Shown: piece after piece, positions 36,224 through 46,985 of the stretch
How the letters are laid out: each line of letters starts with the position of its first letter
Position numbering within the stretch: position 1 is the stretch's first letter
Assembly (NCBI RefSeq): GCF_020524625.1
Contig: NZ_JAIVLL010000001.1
Span: 682,001 to 746,000, forward strand
Direction: 5' to 3'
DNA from: Brevundimonas poindexterae
GTDB lineage: Bacteria; Pseudomonadota; Alphaproteobacteria; Caulobacterales; Caulobacteraceae
Length of the DNA: 64,000 nucleotides
Notes under the pieces: generated by a model
The model's input: the letters and a program-made list of their open reading frames with translations, nothing else
Told to the model about the DNA's origin: nothing
The model's database searches: none
Made by a program: the position numbers and the translations under genes

Positions 36224-37240
36224 TCAGCCCTCCCGCAGTTCATAGGTACCGACCGCCAGGCCCGGGTCTGCGACAACGCGTCCCCTCGGACCGAGGCCGA
36301 CGGTCAGCGACGCGATGTCGCCCGCCTCCCCTTCCGGGACCGCCAGGCTCACCCACGGGGATGACCTGTCGGTGGCCAGCGCATGGCGCAAGTTGCGCAC
36401 GGCGTCGATCTGTTCCGTCCGCCGTCGCCGTTCGCCCGATACACCGAACAGCACCTCCTCGATCGGGGTGTGCGTCCAGGGCAGCGACAGCTGCAGGACC
36501 CCGAAACGGCTCAGTGGCCCAAAAGTGACACCGGTGTCCTGAAATGAAATTTTCGCTCCGGCCATCACCGGTTCCGGCGGAAGCGAGGTGCCGACCAGAT
36601 CAATTGCGACCAGCCCGCCCCAGTTTTTCAGGGCGATCCGGCGCGCGGCCAGCGTCATTCCGCGCCGATTCGCCGCCAGACGAGCGCGCATGCCGTCGCG
36701 CCCGGCCTCTCCGGCATGATCGATGTCGACGTTCACCATGGCCCGCGTGCGCTCCACGGCCACGTCCAGTCCGCCTTCCATGACGAGGGCGGCCAGCGCC
36801 AGCTCGCGTGCTTCCCGCACGACCTCGATGGCGGGTGCCCCGGTCTCGGGCACGACACCCGGCGCGGTACGGGCCAGCCAATCAGCCACGCCGGGCCCGG
36901 CCTTCAGCAGGCGCGGCGCCCCCTGCCCGTCTCCCACCCGCTTCAGCGTCGGCCCCTTGCCGCCCCGCGGCTCGGCCGTGACCGCCACATGGACGGCCTC
37001 GCCTACCGCCCCCGCGCCCTTCGGCAGGAATCCGAACGGTTCTCCGGCCCCCAGATCGACAAAGGCCCCGCCGCCCCCGGGCAAAAGCGCCGTCACCCGG
37101 CCGATGCTCTCGGCCTCGAGGCGATTCGCCGGATGATCCTCGTCGCGCGACAGGAAGATGCGGCGCGGCTCGCCGTCCTCGCACACCACGCCCCAGGTCT
37201 CACCCGGCGCCCTATCCAAAAAGGTCTGCAGCGCGCTCAC
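36224..37240 (-). CDS. Ribonuclease E/G family protein (short form)
   Basis: A 338-residue member of the RNase E/G family, much shorter than E. coli RNase G (489). It lacks a clear full S1 domain; S1-like remnants appear in AFVDLGAGEPFGFLPKGAGA. The catalytic part shows TRAMVNVDIDHAGEAGRDGM (putative metal-binding Asp residues) and GGLVAIDLVG. The zinc-link CPxC motif for tetramer formation is not seen. It starts with GTG overlapping the maf stop codon and ends directly at yacG. Role in RNA processing or decay is inferred from the family. Confidence 0.8.
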   Translation of the reverse strand: MSALQTFLDRAPGETWGVVCEDGEPRRIFLSRDEDHPANRLEAESIGRVTALLPGGGGAFVDLGAGEPFGFLPKGAGAVGEAVHVAVTAEPRGGKGPTLKRVGDGQGAPRLLKAGPGVADWLARTAPGVVPETGAPAIEVVREARELALAALVMEGGLDVAVERTRAMVNVDIDHAGEAGRDGMRARLAANRRGMTLAARRIALKNWGGLVAIDLVGTSLPPEPVMAGAKISFQDTGVTFGPLSRFGVLQLSLPWTHTPIEEVLFGVSGERRRRTEQIDAVRNLRHALATDRSSPWVSLAVPEGEAGDIASLTVGLGPRGRVVADPGLAVGTYELREG

Positions 37241-37815
37241 CCGCGCCGGTACCCGACGCCTTCCAGCAGGCTGACGGTCTCATAGAGCGGCAATCCCATA
37301 ACCGCCGGGTGACTGCCCACGATTCGCCGGACAAAGGCGCCCGCAGGCCCCTGGATGCCATAGGCCCCGGCCTTGCCGCGCCAGTCGCCACTGGCGACAT
37401 AGGCGGCGATCTCCGCCTCGCTCAGCACCTTCAGGGCGACGCGGGTCTCCACCACCCGCACGGACACGCGGTCCCCCCGGGCCACGGCCACACCGGTGTG
37501 CACCCGGTGGTTCCGGCCCGACAGCATCTTGAGGAAACGCGTCGCCTCGGCCTCGTCCGCCGCCTTTTCCAGAAACCGGCGCCCCAGCGACACGACGGTA
37601 TCCGCCGCCAGAACGATGGCGTCGGGATGCCGCTCGGCCAGCACAGCCGCCTTGCCGCGCGCCAGACGCTCGGCCAGCTGCGCGGGAGTTTCGGATTTCA
37701 GCGGGGTTTCGTCGATGTCGGCGGGCTCTATCCGGTCCGGAACGATCCCCACCTGGGCCAGCAGCTCACGCCGGCGCGGACTGGCCGAAGCCAGGATGAG
37801 CTCAGGACGGGCCAT
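37237..37815 (-). CDS. maf: Maf-like nucleoside triphosphate pyrophosphatase
   Basis: A 192-residue Maf/HAM1-related house-cleaning enzyme that removes non-standard nucleotides. The signature ILASASPRRRELL is at the N-terminus, with AADTVVSLGRRFLEK and the GAYGIQGPAGAFVRRI motif later. It overlaps the RNase E/G gene by 4 bases and lies 11 bases after infA. Confidence 0.92.
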   Translation of the reverse strand: MARPELILASASPRRRELLAQVGIVPDRIEPADIDETPLKSETPAQLAERLARGKAAVLAERHPDAIVLAADTVVSLGRRFLEKAADEAEATRFLKMLSGRNHRVHTGVAVARGDRVSVRVVETRVALKVLSEAEIAAYVASGDWRGKAGAYGIQGPAGAFVRRIVGSHPAVMGLPLYETVSLLEGVGYRRG

Positions 37816-37826
37816 CCCGCCCGGCC

Positions 37827-38045
37827 TTACTTGAAGCGATAGGTGATGCGACCCTTGGTCAGGTCGTAGGGGGTCATTTCGACCAGCACCTTGTCACCGG
37901 CCAGCACGCGGATGCGGTTCTTGCGCATCTTGCCCGCGGTGTGGGCGATGATCTCGTGGTCGTTCTCGAGCGTCACACGGAACGTGGCGTTCGGCAGCAG
38001 TTCGCTGACCACGCCGGGAAACTCGAGCAGTTCTTCCTTAGCCAT
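37827..38045 (-). CDS. infA: Translation initiation factor IF-1
   Basis: A 72-residue OB-fold protein that binds the 30S A site at initiation. It contains [40 protein letters not shown] and the C-terminal [14 protein letters not shown], a textbook IF-1. Start at 38045 ([11 protein letters not shown]) is chosen over a longer frame. An AT-rich palindrome lies 75 bases upstream. Confidence 0.98.
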   Translation of the reverse strand: MAKEELLEFPGVVSELLPNATFRVTLENDHEIIAHTAGKMRKNRIRVLAGDKVLVEMTPYDLTKGRITYRFK

Positions 38046-38119
38046 GCGGCCTCTCACGCCCGGGGAAACATTGAACGGTACCAAGTCGGGCGAAACACGG
38101 ACCGTTGAGGTCGCGCCCT

Positions 38120-38135
38120 ATGCATTAAAATGCAT
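38120..38135. promoter_or_regulatory. AT-rich palindrome upstream of infA
   Basis: ATGCATT and AATGCAT (7-bp arms, 2-base spacer) form a perfect inverted repeat in the 104-bp gap between the HD-domain gene and infA. It is the most AT-rich spot in the neighbourhood and sits where an infA promoter or operator would be. A weak -35/-10 pair (TCGACT, 17 bases, CATAGG) overlaps it on the minus strand. Confidence 0.4.
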
Positions 38136-38149
38136 GAATAGTCGAGAGG

Positions 38150-38632
38150 TCAGGGCTGATACGCCGCTTCCATCCGTGTCCAGGCATCAGCCGGCACATA
38201 CGGTCGGATGGCTTTGGCAAAGCCTTCGTGTTCACCCAAATAGCGTTCTAGATGTCTCGATCCCGGGCTTGCCGCCTCTACATTGGCGACCCGATCAGCC
38301 AGCTTTACGAGGGCAGCGTCCGGGGTATCTGCAATCTTGCGATAGATGGCTGACATCTTCTCTGCACGATTTTCGCCCTCTGCGGTCACCGCCCACACCA
38401 GACCCGCGACACGCTCTCCGAAAACTCTCATCAGGTCGTCACGAGACGTGTCGGTATCCTCGATCGTGTCGTGCAACCAGGCAGCTGCCAGAAGATCGGG
38501 GTCGTCTGTCCAACTCTGCAAAATGTCCACGACCTGCGAAAGGTGATGTTCGTAGGGATGCTCGTCGTACCGCTGCTCCCCATGCTTTCGGATGGCAAAG
38601 GCCCTGGCTGATTCCGGCCCCATGGACTTCAC
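38150..38632 (-). CDS. HD-domain phosphohydrolase (SpoT/Mesh1-like)
   Basis: A 160-residue single-domain protein. HH...[18 protein letters not shown] supplies the HD metal pair and the ED motif typical of the (p)ppGpp-hydrolase branch (RelA/SpoT, Mesh1); [14 protein letters not shown] is also characteristic of that group. A small alarmone synthetase domain is absent, so it would be a hydrolase only. Its start overlaps the UPF0262 stop by 4 bases. It occupies the position before infA that a phosphotyrosine phosphatase gene holds in many relatives. Confidence 0.75.
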   Translation of the reverse strand: MKSMGPESARAFAIRKHGEQRYDEHPYEHHLSQVVDILQSWTDDPDLLAAAWLHDTIEDTDTSRDDLMRVFGERVAGLVWAVTAEGENRAEKMSAIYRKIADTPDAALVKLADRVANVEAASPGSRHLERYLGEHEGFAKAIRPYVPADAWTRMEAAYQP

Positions 38633-39108
38633 CGCCGGTACAGGGCGCAGACCAGGGTGAACAGCCGTCGCGCCGTCTCCTGGTCCATGTCGATCTTGCC
38701 GTCCAGCCGGGCCTTCAGGATCTCCGCGCCCTCGTTGTGCAGACCCCGGCGGCCCATGTCGACGGCCTCGATCTGGCTGGGCGAGGAGCCCCTCAGCGCC
38801 TCATAATAGCTTTCGCAGATCAGGATATAGTCGCGCAGCACCGTCTTGAGCGGCGTCAGCGACAGCCCGTGCGCCCGCGCATAATCAGGTCCGCTGATAT
38901 CGAACACCAGCCGGCTGTCCTGCAGCGACAGCTTCAGCGCATAGGGACCGCCGGACGCCCCCTCGGGCCGGAAGGCATTCTTCTCGACCAGATCGAAGAT
39001 CGCCACCCGGCGCTCATGCTCGATCTCGGCCGTGGCGGCGGGCAGGGTTGCCGCATCCAGGTCGACCGAGGCCAGACGGTCCGTGTCCGGGCGGGCGCTG
39101 TCGGTCAT
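38629..39108 (-). CDS. UPF0262 family protein
   Basis: A 159-residue soluble protein. The segment [20 protein letters not shown] and the C-terminal [20 protein letters not shown], ending in a helix with [13 protein letters not shown], match UPF0262, a family restricted to alphaproteobacteria and usually encoded downstream of murA. Function unknown. Start at 39108 overlaps the DUF2948 stop codon; a much longer frame is rejected. Confidence 0.9.
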   Translation of the reverse strand: MTDSARPDTDRLASVDLDAATLPAATAEIEHERRVAIFDLVEKNAFRPEGASGGPYALKLSLQDSRLVFDISGPDYARAHGLSLTPLKTVLRDYILICESYYEALRGSSPSQIEAVDMGRRGLHNEGAEILKARLDGKIDMDQETARRLFTLVCALYRR

Positions 39109-39590
39109 TCCGTCTCGCTTCCCTCGTCCAGTTCGGGATGGCTGGGCTTCTCGCGCGCCGGCCACCGGTCCGACAGGTCCGCCAGCACCACGTCCAGACA
39201 TTCCACATCGATGCGCAGATCGCCACCGCCCGCGAACATCAGATAGACCTGACCGGACGGCGCCTCCGACGGCTCGAAATGCAGGGCCAGCAGTTCCAGC
39301 GCCTGTTCCGGTCCGCGCGGCAGCTGCCGGCTTTTGACCGCTGTCACGTCGCCGAACTGCATGGCGGCCATCACCCGCGTGCCGCCGCACTCCCAGCAGA
39401 AGCGGCTCAGCGTCAGGGTCAGCTGCCGCGCCGACCGCTCCCACACGATGTCGACCGGTCGCAGGATCGCGTCCTGCAAGGCTGCAGACACAAACTGCAG
39501 GTCCTCGACGTCCATGGCCAGCAGCCGCAGGGGCTCGGGCGGCGTGGCCGGCTGCGGCGGCGAGACGGCGGCCTCGACGTCAGTGCTCAT
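39105..39590 (-). CDS. DUF2948 family protein
   Basis: A 161-residue protein with [20 protein letters not shown] near the start and the CWEC pair around residue 62, matching DUF2948. The C-terminus contains [20 protein letters not shown]. The family is conserved next to murA in alphaproteobacteria but its role is unknown. The start overlaps the last bases of murA, so the two are translationally coupled. Confidence 0.88.
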   Translation of the reverse strand: MSTDVEAAVSPPQPATPPEPLRLLAMDVEDLQFVSAALQDAILRPVDIVWERSARQLTLTLSRFCWECGGTRVMAAMQFGDVTAVKSRQLPRGPEQALELLALHFEPSEAPSGQVYLMFAGGGDLRIDVECLDVVLADLSDRWPAREKPSHPELDEGSETE

Positions 39591-40869
39591 GGCCATCCCC
39601 TGTGATCCGGCGGATGTCCGCACCACAGCGCCCCAGCTTCTCTTCCAGCCGTTCGAAGCCGCGATCCAGGTGATAGACCCGGCCGATCGTGGTCTCGTCC
39701 TCGGCCACCAGCCCGGCGATCACCAGACTGACCGAGGCGCGCAGGTCGGTGGCCATGACCGGCGCCCCGCGCAGGCGCTCGACGCCCGTCACCACCGCCT
39801 CGCCGCCGTGCACGGCGATGTCCGCACCCAGACGCGCCAGCTCGGGCGCATGCATGAAGCGGTTCTCGAAAATGTTCTCGTGGATGCGGCTTTCGCCCTC
39901 GGCCGTGGTCATCAGGGCCATGAACTGCGCCTGCAGGTCGGTGGCAAAGCCCGGATAGACCTCGGTCGTCACATCGACGGCCTTCAGTCGCTCGGCCGGA
40001 TCCCGCCGCACGCGCACGCCGTCGTCGGTCTCGGCCACGTCCACCCCGCACTCGCGCAGCTTGGCGGTCAGGGCGGTCATCAGCTCGGGCCGGCTGCCGG
40101 TCAGGGTCACGTCGCCCCCCGCCATGGCGGCCGCCACAGCATAGGTGCCCATTTCGATCCGGTCGGCGATCACCGGCCAGGCGGCGCCGCCCAGCGAGGT
40201 CACGCCCGTGATCGTCAGCGTATGGGTGTCCAGGCCCTCGACCTTCGCCCCCATCGCCATCAAACACCGCGCCAGATCGCCGATTTCCGGCTCGCGCGCC
40301 GCATTGTTCAGGACCGTCGTCCCCTCGGCCAGCACGGCCGCCAGCAGAGCATGCTCGGTCGCCCCGACCGAGATGAAGGGGAAGGTGATCTCCGCGCCTT
40401 TCAGGCCGTTCGGCGCCCGGGCCTCGACATAGCCCTCTTCCAGCTCGATCTCGGCGCCCAGCGCCTTCAGCGCCATCAGGTGCAGGTCCACCGGCCGCGC
40501 CCCGATCGTGCATCCGCCCGGCAGCGACACCCGTGCCTCGCCGGTCCGGGCCAGCAGCGGGCCCAGCACATTGAACGAGGCCCGCATCTGCCGGACCAGA
40601 TCATAGGGCGCGAAGGTCGAGGTGATCTCCGGCGCATGGAACAGGGTCTGCTGCGCCCCGGCCTCGCCCGATTCGGTGACCTCGACCCCCAGCTGACGCA
40701 GCAGCTGTCCCAGGAAACGCGTATCCGCCAGCCGCGGCATATTGGTCAGGCGCAGCGGCTGGTCGGTCAGGATCGAGGCGGCCATCAGCTTCAGCGCCGA
40801 ATTCTTGGCGCCACTGACCGGGATGCTGCCGTTCAGGGTGTTGCCGCCGCGGATGGCAATACTGTCCAT
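39580..40869 (-). CDS. murA: UDP-N-acetylglucosamine 1-carboxyvinyltransferase
   Basis: First committed enzyme of peptidoglycan precursor synthesis: transfers enolpyruvate from PEP to UDP-GlcNAc, in the cytosol. The 429-residue protein starts [20 protein letters not shown] and has the catalytic-loop cysteine in [12 protein letters not shown] (Cys120), so it should be sensitive to fosfomycin-type alkylation at this residue. The start at 40869 fits the family; an in-frame ATG 27 bases upstream exists. It overlaps DUF2948 by 11 bases. Confidence 0.97.
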   Translation of the reverse strand: MDSIAIRGGNTLNGSIPVSGAKNSALKLMAASILTDQPLRLTNMPRLADTRFLGQLLRQLGVEVTESGEAGAQQTLFHAPEITSTFAPYDLVRQMRASFNVLGPLLARTGEARVSLPGGCTIGARPVDLHLMALKALGAEIELEEGYVEARAPNGLKGAEITFPFISVGATEHALLAAVLAEGTTVLNNAAREPEIGDLARCLMAMGAKVEGLDTHTLTITGVTSLGGAAWPVIADRIEMGTYAVAAAMAGGDVTLTGSRPELMTALTAKLRECGVDVAETDDGVRVRRDPAERLKAVDVTTEVYPGFATDLQAQFMALMTTAEGESRIHENIFENRFMHAPELARLGADIAVHGGEAVVTGVERLRGAPVMATDLRASVSLVIAGLVAEDETTIGRVYHLDRGFERLEEKLGRCGADIRRITGDGHEH

Positions 40870-40971
40870 GTCGATCCTGATGCTGACCGCCGGCACCTGA
40901 TCGCGCTGCGGGGGGACCGGTTATCTAGCGCGACCCGCCCCCGGGTTGAAAGGGCAGGCCGCCGCCAAAAC

Positions 40972-41142
40972 TCAGCTTTCTTCGTCGCCGGCCTCACCGG
41001 CCGGTTCCGGGGCGGGCACGCCGCGCGTGGCCTGCTTGCGCCGCCGCAGATTGGCCCGAAGCGCGCTGGCCAGCCGGTCCTCACGGGCCCGGGCCGCCCG
41101 GGCGGCGGGCGTGTCGGCGGGGGAATTGTCTCGCTCGCTCAT
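40972..41142 (-). CDS. Small conserved basic protein upstream of murA
   Basis: A 56-residue protein found by translating the minus strand: MSERDNSPADTPAARAARAR, then REDRLASALRANLRRRKQ and an acidic end (GEAGDEES). The central LRANLRRRKQ helix is strongly basic and the ends are disordered, a pattern I know from short proteins encoded before murA in alphaproteobacteria. It lies 102 bases from the murA start, on the same strand. Function unknown, possibly nucleic-acid or ribosome binding. Confidence 0.65.
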   Translation of the reverse strand: MSERDNSPADTPAARAARAREDRLASALRANLRRRKQATRGVPAPEPAGEAGDEES

Positions 41143-41242
41143 GCGCCCCTCTGACCACCGGATGCGCTTTTCAGCAAGAGATTGCGATTAGGGGCTTTCG
41201 CCCGCACCGCGCTTTGGCTATACGCCCGGTTCCTCAGATTTG

Positions 41243-41317
<75 letters not shown>

Positions 41318-41336
41318 TCTTCCCTACAAGATTACG

Positions 41337-41942
41337 CTAGCGCTCCGACTCCGGAGCGCGACGCGTGCGTCCATAGTCCTGCCAGGCCCGCGTGCGCTCC
41401 GGTCGGCCGTCGAGGCGCGCGTCGATGGGCTCAAGCCCCGCGTCCGACCGCCAGGGCGTGATCACCACATCGGGCCAGTCGGGGTCATAGTCGTAGCCAT
41501 AGGGCGAGCCATAGCGGCTGTAGGCGGGAAAGCCGTTCTCGACCTCCCGATAATGCAGCTCCAGATGGCCCCGCTCGCCCAGCGGCACCGACACCGATGC
41601 TCCGTACGAGCGATAGCCCTCCGTCCCGACGCCAACGCTGAACTCACCGCGCACGCGGCGTTCGGCGTCCCACGCGACCCCGTCGACGGGGCCCTCGGGC
41701 AGATCGTCCGAAATCGTCTCGACGACCGGCCCGGCCGCCAGCCAGCGTTGGATCTGCTGGTCCGTCGTCAGGCCGTGCGGATCGGGGTCCTGAGTCGCTA
41801 CTGTCGGCTGGCCGGCCCCGGTCGTGGCCACGGCTTCGGCGGACACCTGCGGGGCAGTGGCCGTGCGGATGATCTCGCCCTCGGGGTCCTGCGGATCAGA
41901 CGCGGACAGGCTGAGGACGGCGCTGGCGAGTAAAAGGATCAT
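41337..41942 (-). CDS. Hypothetical exported protein
   Basis: A 201-residue protein with a short signal peptide (MILLLASAVLSLSAS). The middle holds a low-complexity Ala/Thr region, then RRVRGEFSVGVGTEGYRSYG and GASVSVPLGERGHLELHYRE, which look like beta strands of an outer-membrane or periplasmic protein, and a Tyr/Pro/Asp-rich end. No family recognised. It lies just downstream of tRNA-Thr on the opposite strand. Confidence 0.55.
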   Translation of the reverse strand: MILLLASAVLSLSASDPQDPEGEIIRTATAPQVSAEAVATTGAGQPTVATQDPDPHGLTTDQQIQRWLAAGPVVETISDDLPEGPVDGVAWDAERRVRGEFSVGVGTEGYRSYGASVSVPLGERGHLELHYREVENGFPAYSRYGSPYGYDYDPDWPDVVITPWRSDAGLEPIDARLDGRPERTRAWQDYGRTRRAPESER

Positions 41943-42023
41943 CCGCTGATCTTCCCCTGTGATCGGGCGCGCCGCAATGGCCCGGGCGCCCGACCGGCAC
42001 CGTGGGGGCCAAATGTGGCCATG

Positions 42024-42512
42024 TCAGGCCCCGTTTCCGGTACCGATTGCCTCGCCCCGACCGAGAGGGTCCGGCAGGGCCTCTCCCTCGGGCACGAAGC
42101 TCAAGGCCGCGGAGTTGATGCAGTAGCGCAGACCCGTCGGGGGCGGGCCGTCCGGGAACACATGGCCCTGGTGCCCGTCACAGCGGGCGCAGCGCGTCTC
42201 GATCCGCACCATGCCGTAGGAGGTATCGCGGATCTCGCGGATGTGGTCGGGGTCATACGGCCGGTCGAAACTGGGCCAGCCGGTCCCGCTCTCGAACTTG
42301 GTCTTGGTCTGGAACAGCGGCAGGCCGCACAGGCGGCAGCAGAAGACCCCCGCCCGCTTCTCGTCCAGCAGCCCGCCACAGAAGGGCGCCTCGGTGCCAT
42401 GGGCCAGCAGGATCCGTTCCGCCTCCGGGTCCAGATCGGCGATCAGCCGCTCGCGCTGGTCTTCGGAGGGCGGGGTCAGGTCAAAGCCCGAGGCAGAGGT
42501 CATCTGGGTCAT
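42024..42512 (-). CDS. msrB: Peptide-methionine (R)-S-oxide reductase
   Basis: MsrB reduces methionine-R-sulfoxide in proteins. The 162-residue form starts at 42512. Two zinc CxxC pairs are seen (Cys59/62 and Cys108/111), with the substrate loop ESGTGWPSFDRPYD and the catalytic Cys131 in RYCINSAAL. A cysteine at residue 45 (APFCGG) is in the position of a resolving cysteine. It lies 70 bases downstream of the S41-like gene on the same strand. Confidence 0.96.
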   Translation of the reverse strand: MTQMTSASGFDLTPPSEDQRERLIADLDPEAERILLAHGTEAPFCGGLLDEKRAGVFCCRLCGLPLFQTKTKFESGTGWPSFDRPYDPDHIREIRDTSYGMVRIETRCARCDGHQGHVFPDGPPPTGLRYCINSAALSFVPEGEALPDPLGRGEAIGTGNGA

Positions 42513-42582
42513 GTCCCTGAAATAGGAAAGGCCGGCCGGGGTTCCACCCCGACCGGCCCGATCCTTGTCCGTGTCGTGCGCC

Positions 42583-44067
42583 CTAGAACAGGGTGCCGAC
42601 CCAGGTCCGCACGGCATTCTCGTCCGTGGGGTTGCCCGTATAGGCCAGACCGTCGGCCGGGACGTGGGGCTCGTTATTGCCCCGCTCGCGGCTGGTCCAC
42701 ACCTTGTGACCATAGGTCAGGTCGGCATAGTTCGACGGCAGGCGCACGATGGTCGGCTCCACAAAGATGGAGTCCTCGGCCGTGGTCGACCCGGCCAGAC
42801 GCACGTTCGGCAGGTTCACCAGCAGGTCCAGCACGTCCAGGCAGCCGCCCGAGCAGCCCGAGTCGATCAGAACGACCACCGGACCCTGCACGGGGTTGGC
42901 CGCACCCGTATCGGGCACCGGAGCCCGACCCGGCAGGACGAAGCTGTCTTCACCGGCAGCCATGGCCGCATCAAACGCGGCGACCAGGGCGCGGGTCTCT
43001 TCGATGACGACCGGGTTTTCCTCGACGAACAGCGGATCGGCTTCCATGCGACCCAGCGCGTCGGCGAACCATTTGCGGTTGTCGGCGCTGACCCGATAGG
43101 TCACCTCGCCCACGACCGGCTGGCGGCTGACGGTGAATTCGGGCGTCCAGATGCGGTTGGCCACACCATAGGCACGCCGCGAGGCCGTGAACTCCGAGCC
43201 GTTGGCTCCGCGCAGGTCCAGCACAAAGCCCTGCGGACCCCGGATCGAGTCGACCTGGGCGACCAGGGCGGCGTTGAACGCGGCCCAGTCAGCGTCTTCG
43301 CTCAACGAGTGCACATGCACCCACGGACGACCGTTGACCTCCTCGATGGCCAGCGGCACGTCGCCCGGCATCCAGACGGTGGCGCGATAGGCCGCTTCCA
43401 TGGCCGCGGGGCTGACCGGCTGGATTTGCAGGTCATAGTCGCGCGGACGGCGACGGCCTTCCTGGAATTTGCAGGTCTGCGGCACGCCGCGGGTGAAGGG
43501 GTTGTTGCGGTTCCACAGCAGATAGGGCGCAGAGCGGACACGACCGGCCTCGGTCGTCAGATCGCCTTCCCAGCGATCCAGCTTGCCCATGGCGAATTCC
43601 TCGATCGGGATGCCGTTGCATTCCAGAACGACCGAGCCGACCGGCGGACCCCGGCGCACGCCCGGTGCCACCTGGGTCACCACATACTGGCCATCCTTCC
43701 AGCCGGTAGTCACACCCGCCCAGCTGGTCGCGAAATACGGTCCCAGCAGGTCGAAGGTCGGGGTGATGCGCAGGTTGGAATCGCGGAAACCGGCGGCGAA
43801 GAAGCGCATCAGATAGGCGTGGCTGTCGCCGCTGTTCACCTGTCCGAGCATGGACTGCGCCTCGGCGAGACCTGCATCCAGATAGGTGCGGAAGGCCGCG
43901 GCCTCGGGGCCGTCGACGATCAGCGCCGGGTGGTTCTCGCGGATTTCCTCCTGGGCGGTGACCAGGTCCTGCGAGGCCAGTGCGCGAAAGTCCTGCGCAG
44001 CGACAGAGGTCGCGGTGGCGATGGCGAGGGCCGCAGCCGTGAGGGCAACATACGGTCGAAACGTCAT
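42583..44067 (-). CDS. S41-peptidase-like exported protein
   Basis: A 494-residue protein with a signal peptide ending VAAQ. The C-terminal half has the S41 tail-specific protease fold: GFVLDLRGANGSE, then GPVVVLIDSGCSGGCLDVLD, where the Ser in IDSGCSGG would be the nucleophile, though the usual catalytic Lys (four residues later) is not clear. Cysteines in SGCSGGC are unusual. The N-terminal half is a helical domain (NHPALIVDGPEAAAFRTYLD) like that of S41 family members of Caulobacterales. It is divergent to pccA with about 200 bp between. Confidence 0.65.
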   Translation of the reverse strand: MTFRPYVALTAAALAIATATSVAAQDFRALASQDLVTAQEEIRENHPALIVDGPEAAAFRTYLDAGLAEAQSMLGQVNSGDSHAYLMRFFAAGFRDSNLRITPTFDLLGPYFATSWAGVTTGWKDGQYVVTQVAPGVRRGPPVGSVVLECNGIPIEEFAMGKLDRWEGDLTTEAGRVRSAPYLLWNRNNPFTRGVPQTCKFQEGRRRPRDYDLQIQPVSPAAMEAAYRATVWMPGDVPLAIEEVNGRPWVHVHSLSEDADWAAFNAALVAQVDSIRGPQGFVLDLRGANGSEFTASRRAYGVANRIWTPEFTVSRQPVVGEVTYRVSADNRKWFADALGRMEADPLFVEENPVVIEETRALVAAFDAAMAAGEDSFVLPGRAPVPDTGAANPVQGPVVVLIDSGCSGGCLDVLDLLVNLPNVRLAGSTTAEDSIFVEPTIVRLPSNYADLTYGHKVWTSRERGNNEPHVPADGLAYTGNPTDENAVRTWVGTLF

Positions 44068-44225
44068 ACAAAAGGCTCCAGTGGCCGTGTCAGGGAGTAC
44101 CCACACGTTAAAGCCGATCAGGCGGGGCCTTGCCAACCCCGAACGCCGATCAAGCGAACCCCCCGGTCCGGAACGCGGTTTACTCGCATCCGATCACGGC
44201 CTAATCGGGGCCGTCGCCTCAAGGT

Positions 44226-44247
44226 GAGATCACAGAGCCTTGATCTC
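44226..44247. promoter_or_regulatory. Inverted repeat upstream of pccA
   Basis: GAGATCA (44226-44232) and TGATCTC (44241-44247) are perfect 7-bp inverted arms with an 8-base spacer; TCAAGG/CCTTGA arms (44219-44243) overlap it. It lies just ahead of the pccA start and could be a repressor operator. A weak promoter (TTTACT, 17 bases, TAATCG) is seen about 50 bases upstream. Function inferred. Confidence 0.4.
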
Positions 44248-44277
44248 CCGCCTCCGGCGATGTCGATGGAACCGGGA

Positions 44278-46260
<1,983 letters not shown>

Positions 46261-46272
46261 GCTGCGGCTGCG

Positions 46273-46297
46273 CATTACATTTACGTAAAACGTAATG
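46273..46297. promoter_or_regulatory. AT-rich palindrome, candidate operator
   Basis: CATTAC (46273-46278) and GTAATG (46292-46297) are inverted arms that enclose a second perfect palindrome, TTTACGTAAA (46280-46289). The site stands 13 bases after the pccA stop and 55 bases before the DUF2975 gene. It may bind the Xre regulator encoded in the cassette or be part of its promoter. Inferred. Confidence 0.45.
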
Positions 46298-46315
46298 ATA
46301 TTGCTGTTAATCGAT

Positions 46316-46332
46316 ATGTGATCATGTCACAT
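46316..46332. promoter_or_regulatory. Second palindrome before the DUF2975 gene
   Basis: ATGTGATCATGTCACAT is a perfect inverted repeat with 6-bp arms and a 5-base centre. It is close to but does not match the CRP consensus (which has a 6-base centre). It lies 20 bases ahead of the DUF2975 start and its AGGAG Shine-Dalgarno, a position suited to repression. Confidence 0.45.
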
Positions 46333-46352
46333 GGGCGGAAAGGAGTTCGCCC

Positions 46353-46985
46353 ATGCCGTCTCATGTCCTGCCCCGCCTTCTGACTGTAGCCCTGATCCTG
46401 ACCTGCACGGCGACCGCCGTCGCAGCGGCCTTTGCGATCATCGCCCCACTGGTCGGCCAGCCCCTGATCACCGGTTTCCCCGTCGCCTGCGTGGACGCGG
46501 CGAATTCGGTCTGTGCCCTTGAGCGGCAGGCGGGCGCCGCCCAGCTGGTCCTCGATCGCGGAGAGATTGTGCTCCCGGCCTCGAGCCTCGACGCCACCGT
46601 TCTCCGGGTGGTCGATGTGGCGATCACAGGCGGCTTCGCCATTGTCCTGATCTGGCTTCTGCGCCGCTTCGCCCGCGATGCAGCCAGCGGCAGGCCCTTT
46701 ACAGCCGGTTCGACCCATAGCCTCGCGCGCGCCGGCGTGCTGCTGATGGCCTGTCCCGTCTGGCAACTCCTCCGATCCGCTCTCTGGCAGATGAGCGTGA
46801 TCGCTCACCAGGGGGAGCAGGTAACCCTCATCCACACCCTCGCCCCGGCGCCTGACCACGCGGCCCTCCGCCTGCTGCCCGAGTTCAGCCCCGAGGCCGT
46901 CATCGCCGGCCTGATCCTTCTGGTCGTGTCCCGCGCATTCGGTGTGGGTGTCGAGGTGCAGCGCGACAGCGACGAAGTCATCTGA
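46353..46985 (+). CDS. DUF2975 membrane protein
   Basis: A 210-residue inner-membrane protein with about four helices (LLTVALILTCTATAVAAAFA, VAITGGFAIVLIWLL, HSLARAGVLLMACPVWQLL, VIAGLILLVVSRAFGVGVEV). The C-terminal LLVVSRAFGVGVEVQRDSDE is the DUF2975 signature. Members are regularly paired with a YozG-type Xre regulator, as here (stop and start overlap as TGATG). Function unknown. It opens a three-gene cassette inserted after pccA. An AAAGGAG Shine-Dalgarno precedes the start. Confidence 0.85.
   Translation: MPSHVLPRLLTVALILTCTATAVAAAFAIIAPLVGQPLITGFPVACVDAANSVCALERQAGAAQLVLDRGEIVLPASSLDATVLRVVDVAITGGFAIVLIWLLRRFARDAASGRPFTAGSTHSLARAGVLLMACPVWQLLRSALWQMSVIAHQGEQVTLIHTLAPAPDHAALRLLPEFSPEAVIAGLILLVVSRAFGVGVEVQRDSDEVI

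Noticed and set aside
46316-46332. CRP or FNR binding site
   Set aside because: The arms resemble TGTGA/TCACA but the centre is 5 bases instead of 6, and no FNR half-site (TTGAT) is present.
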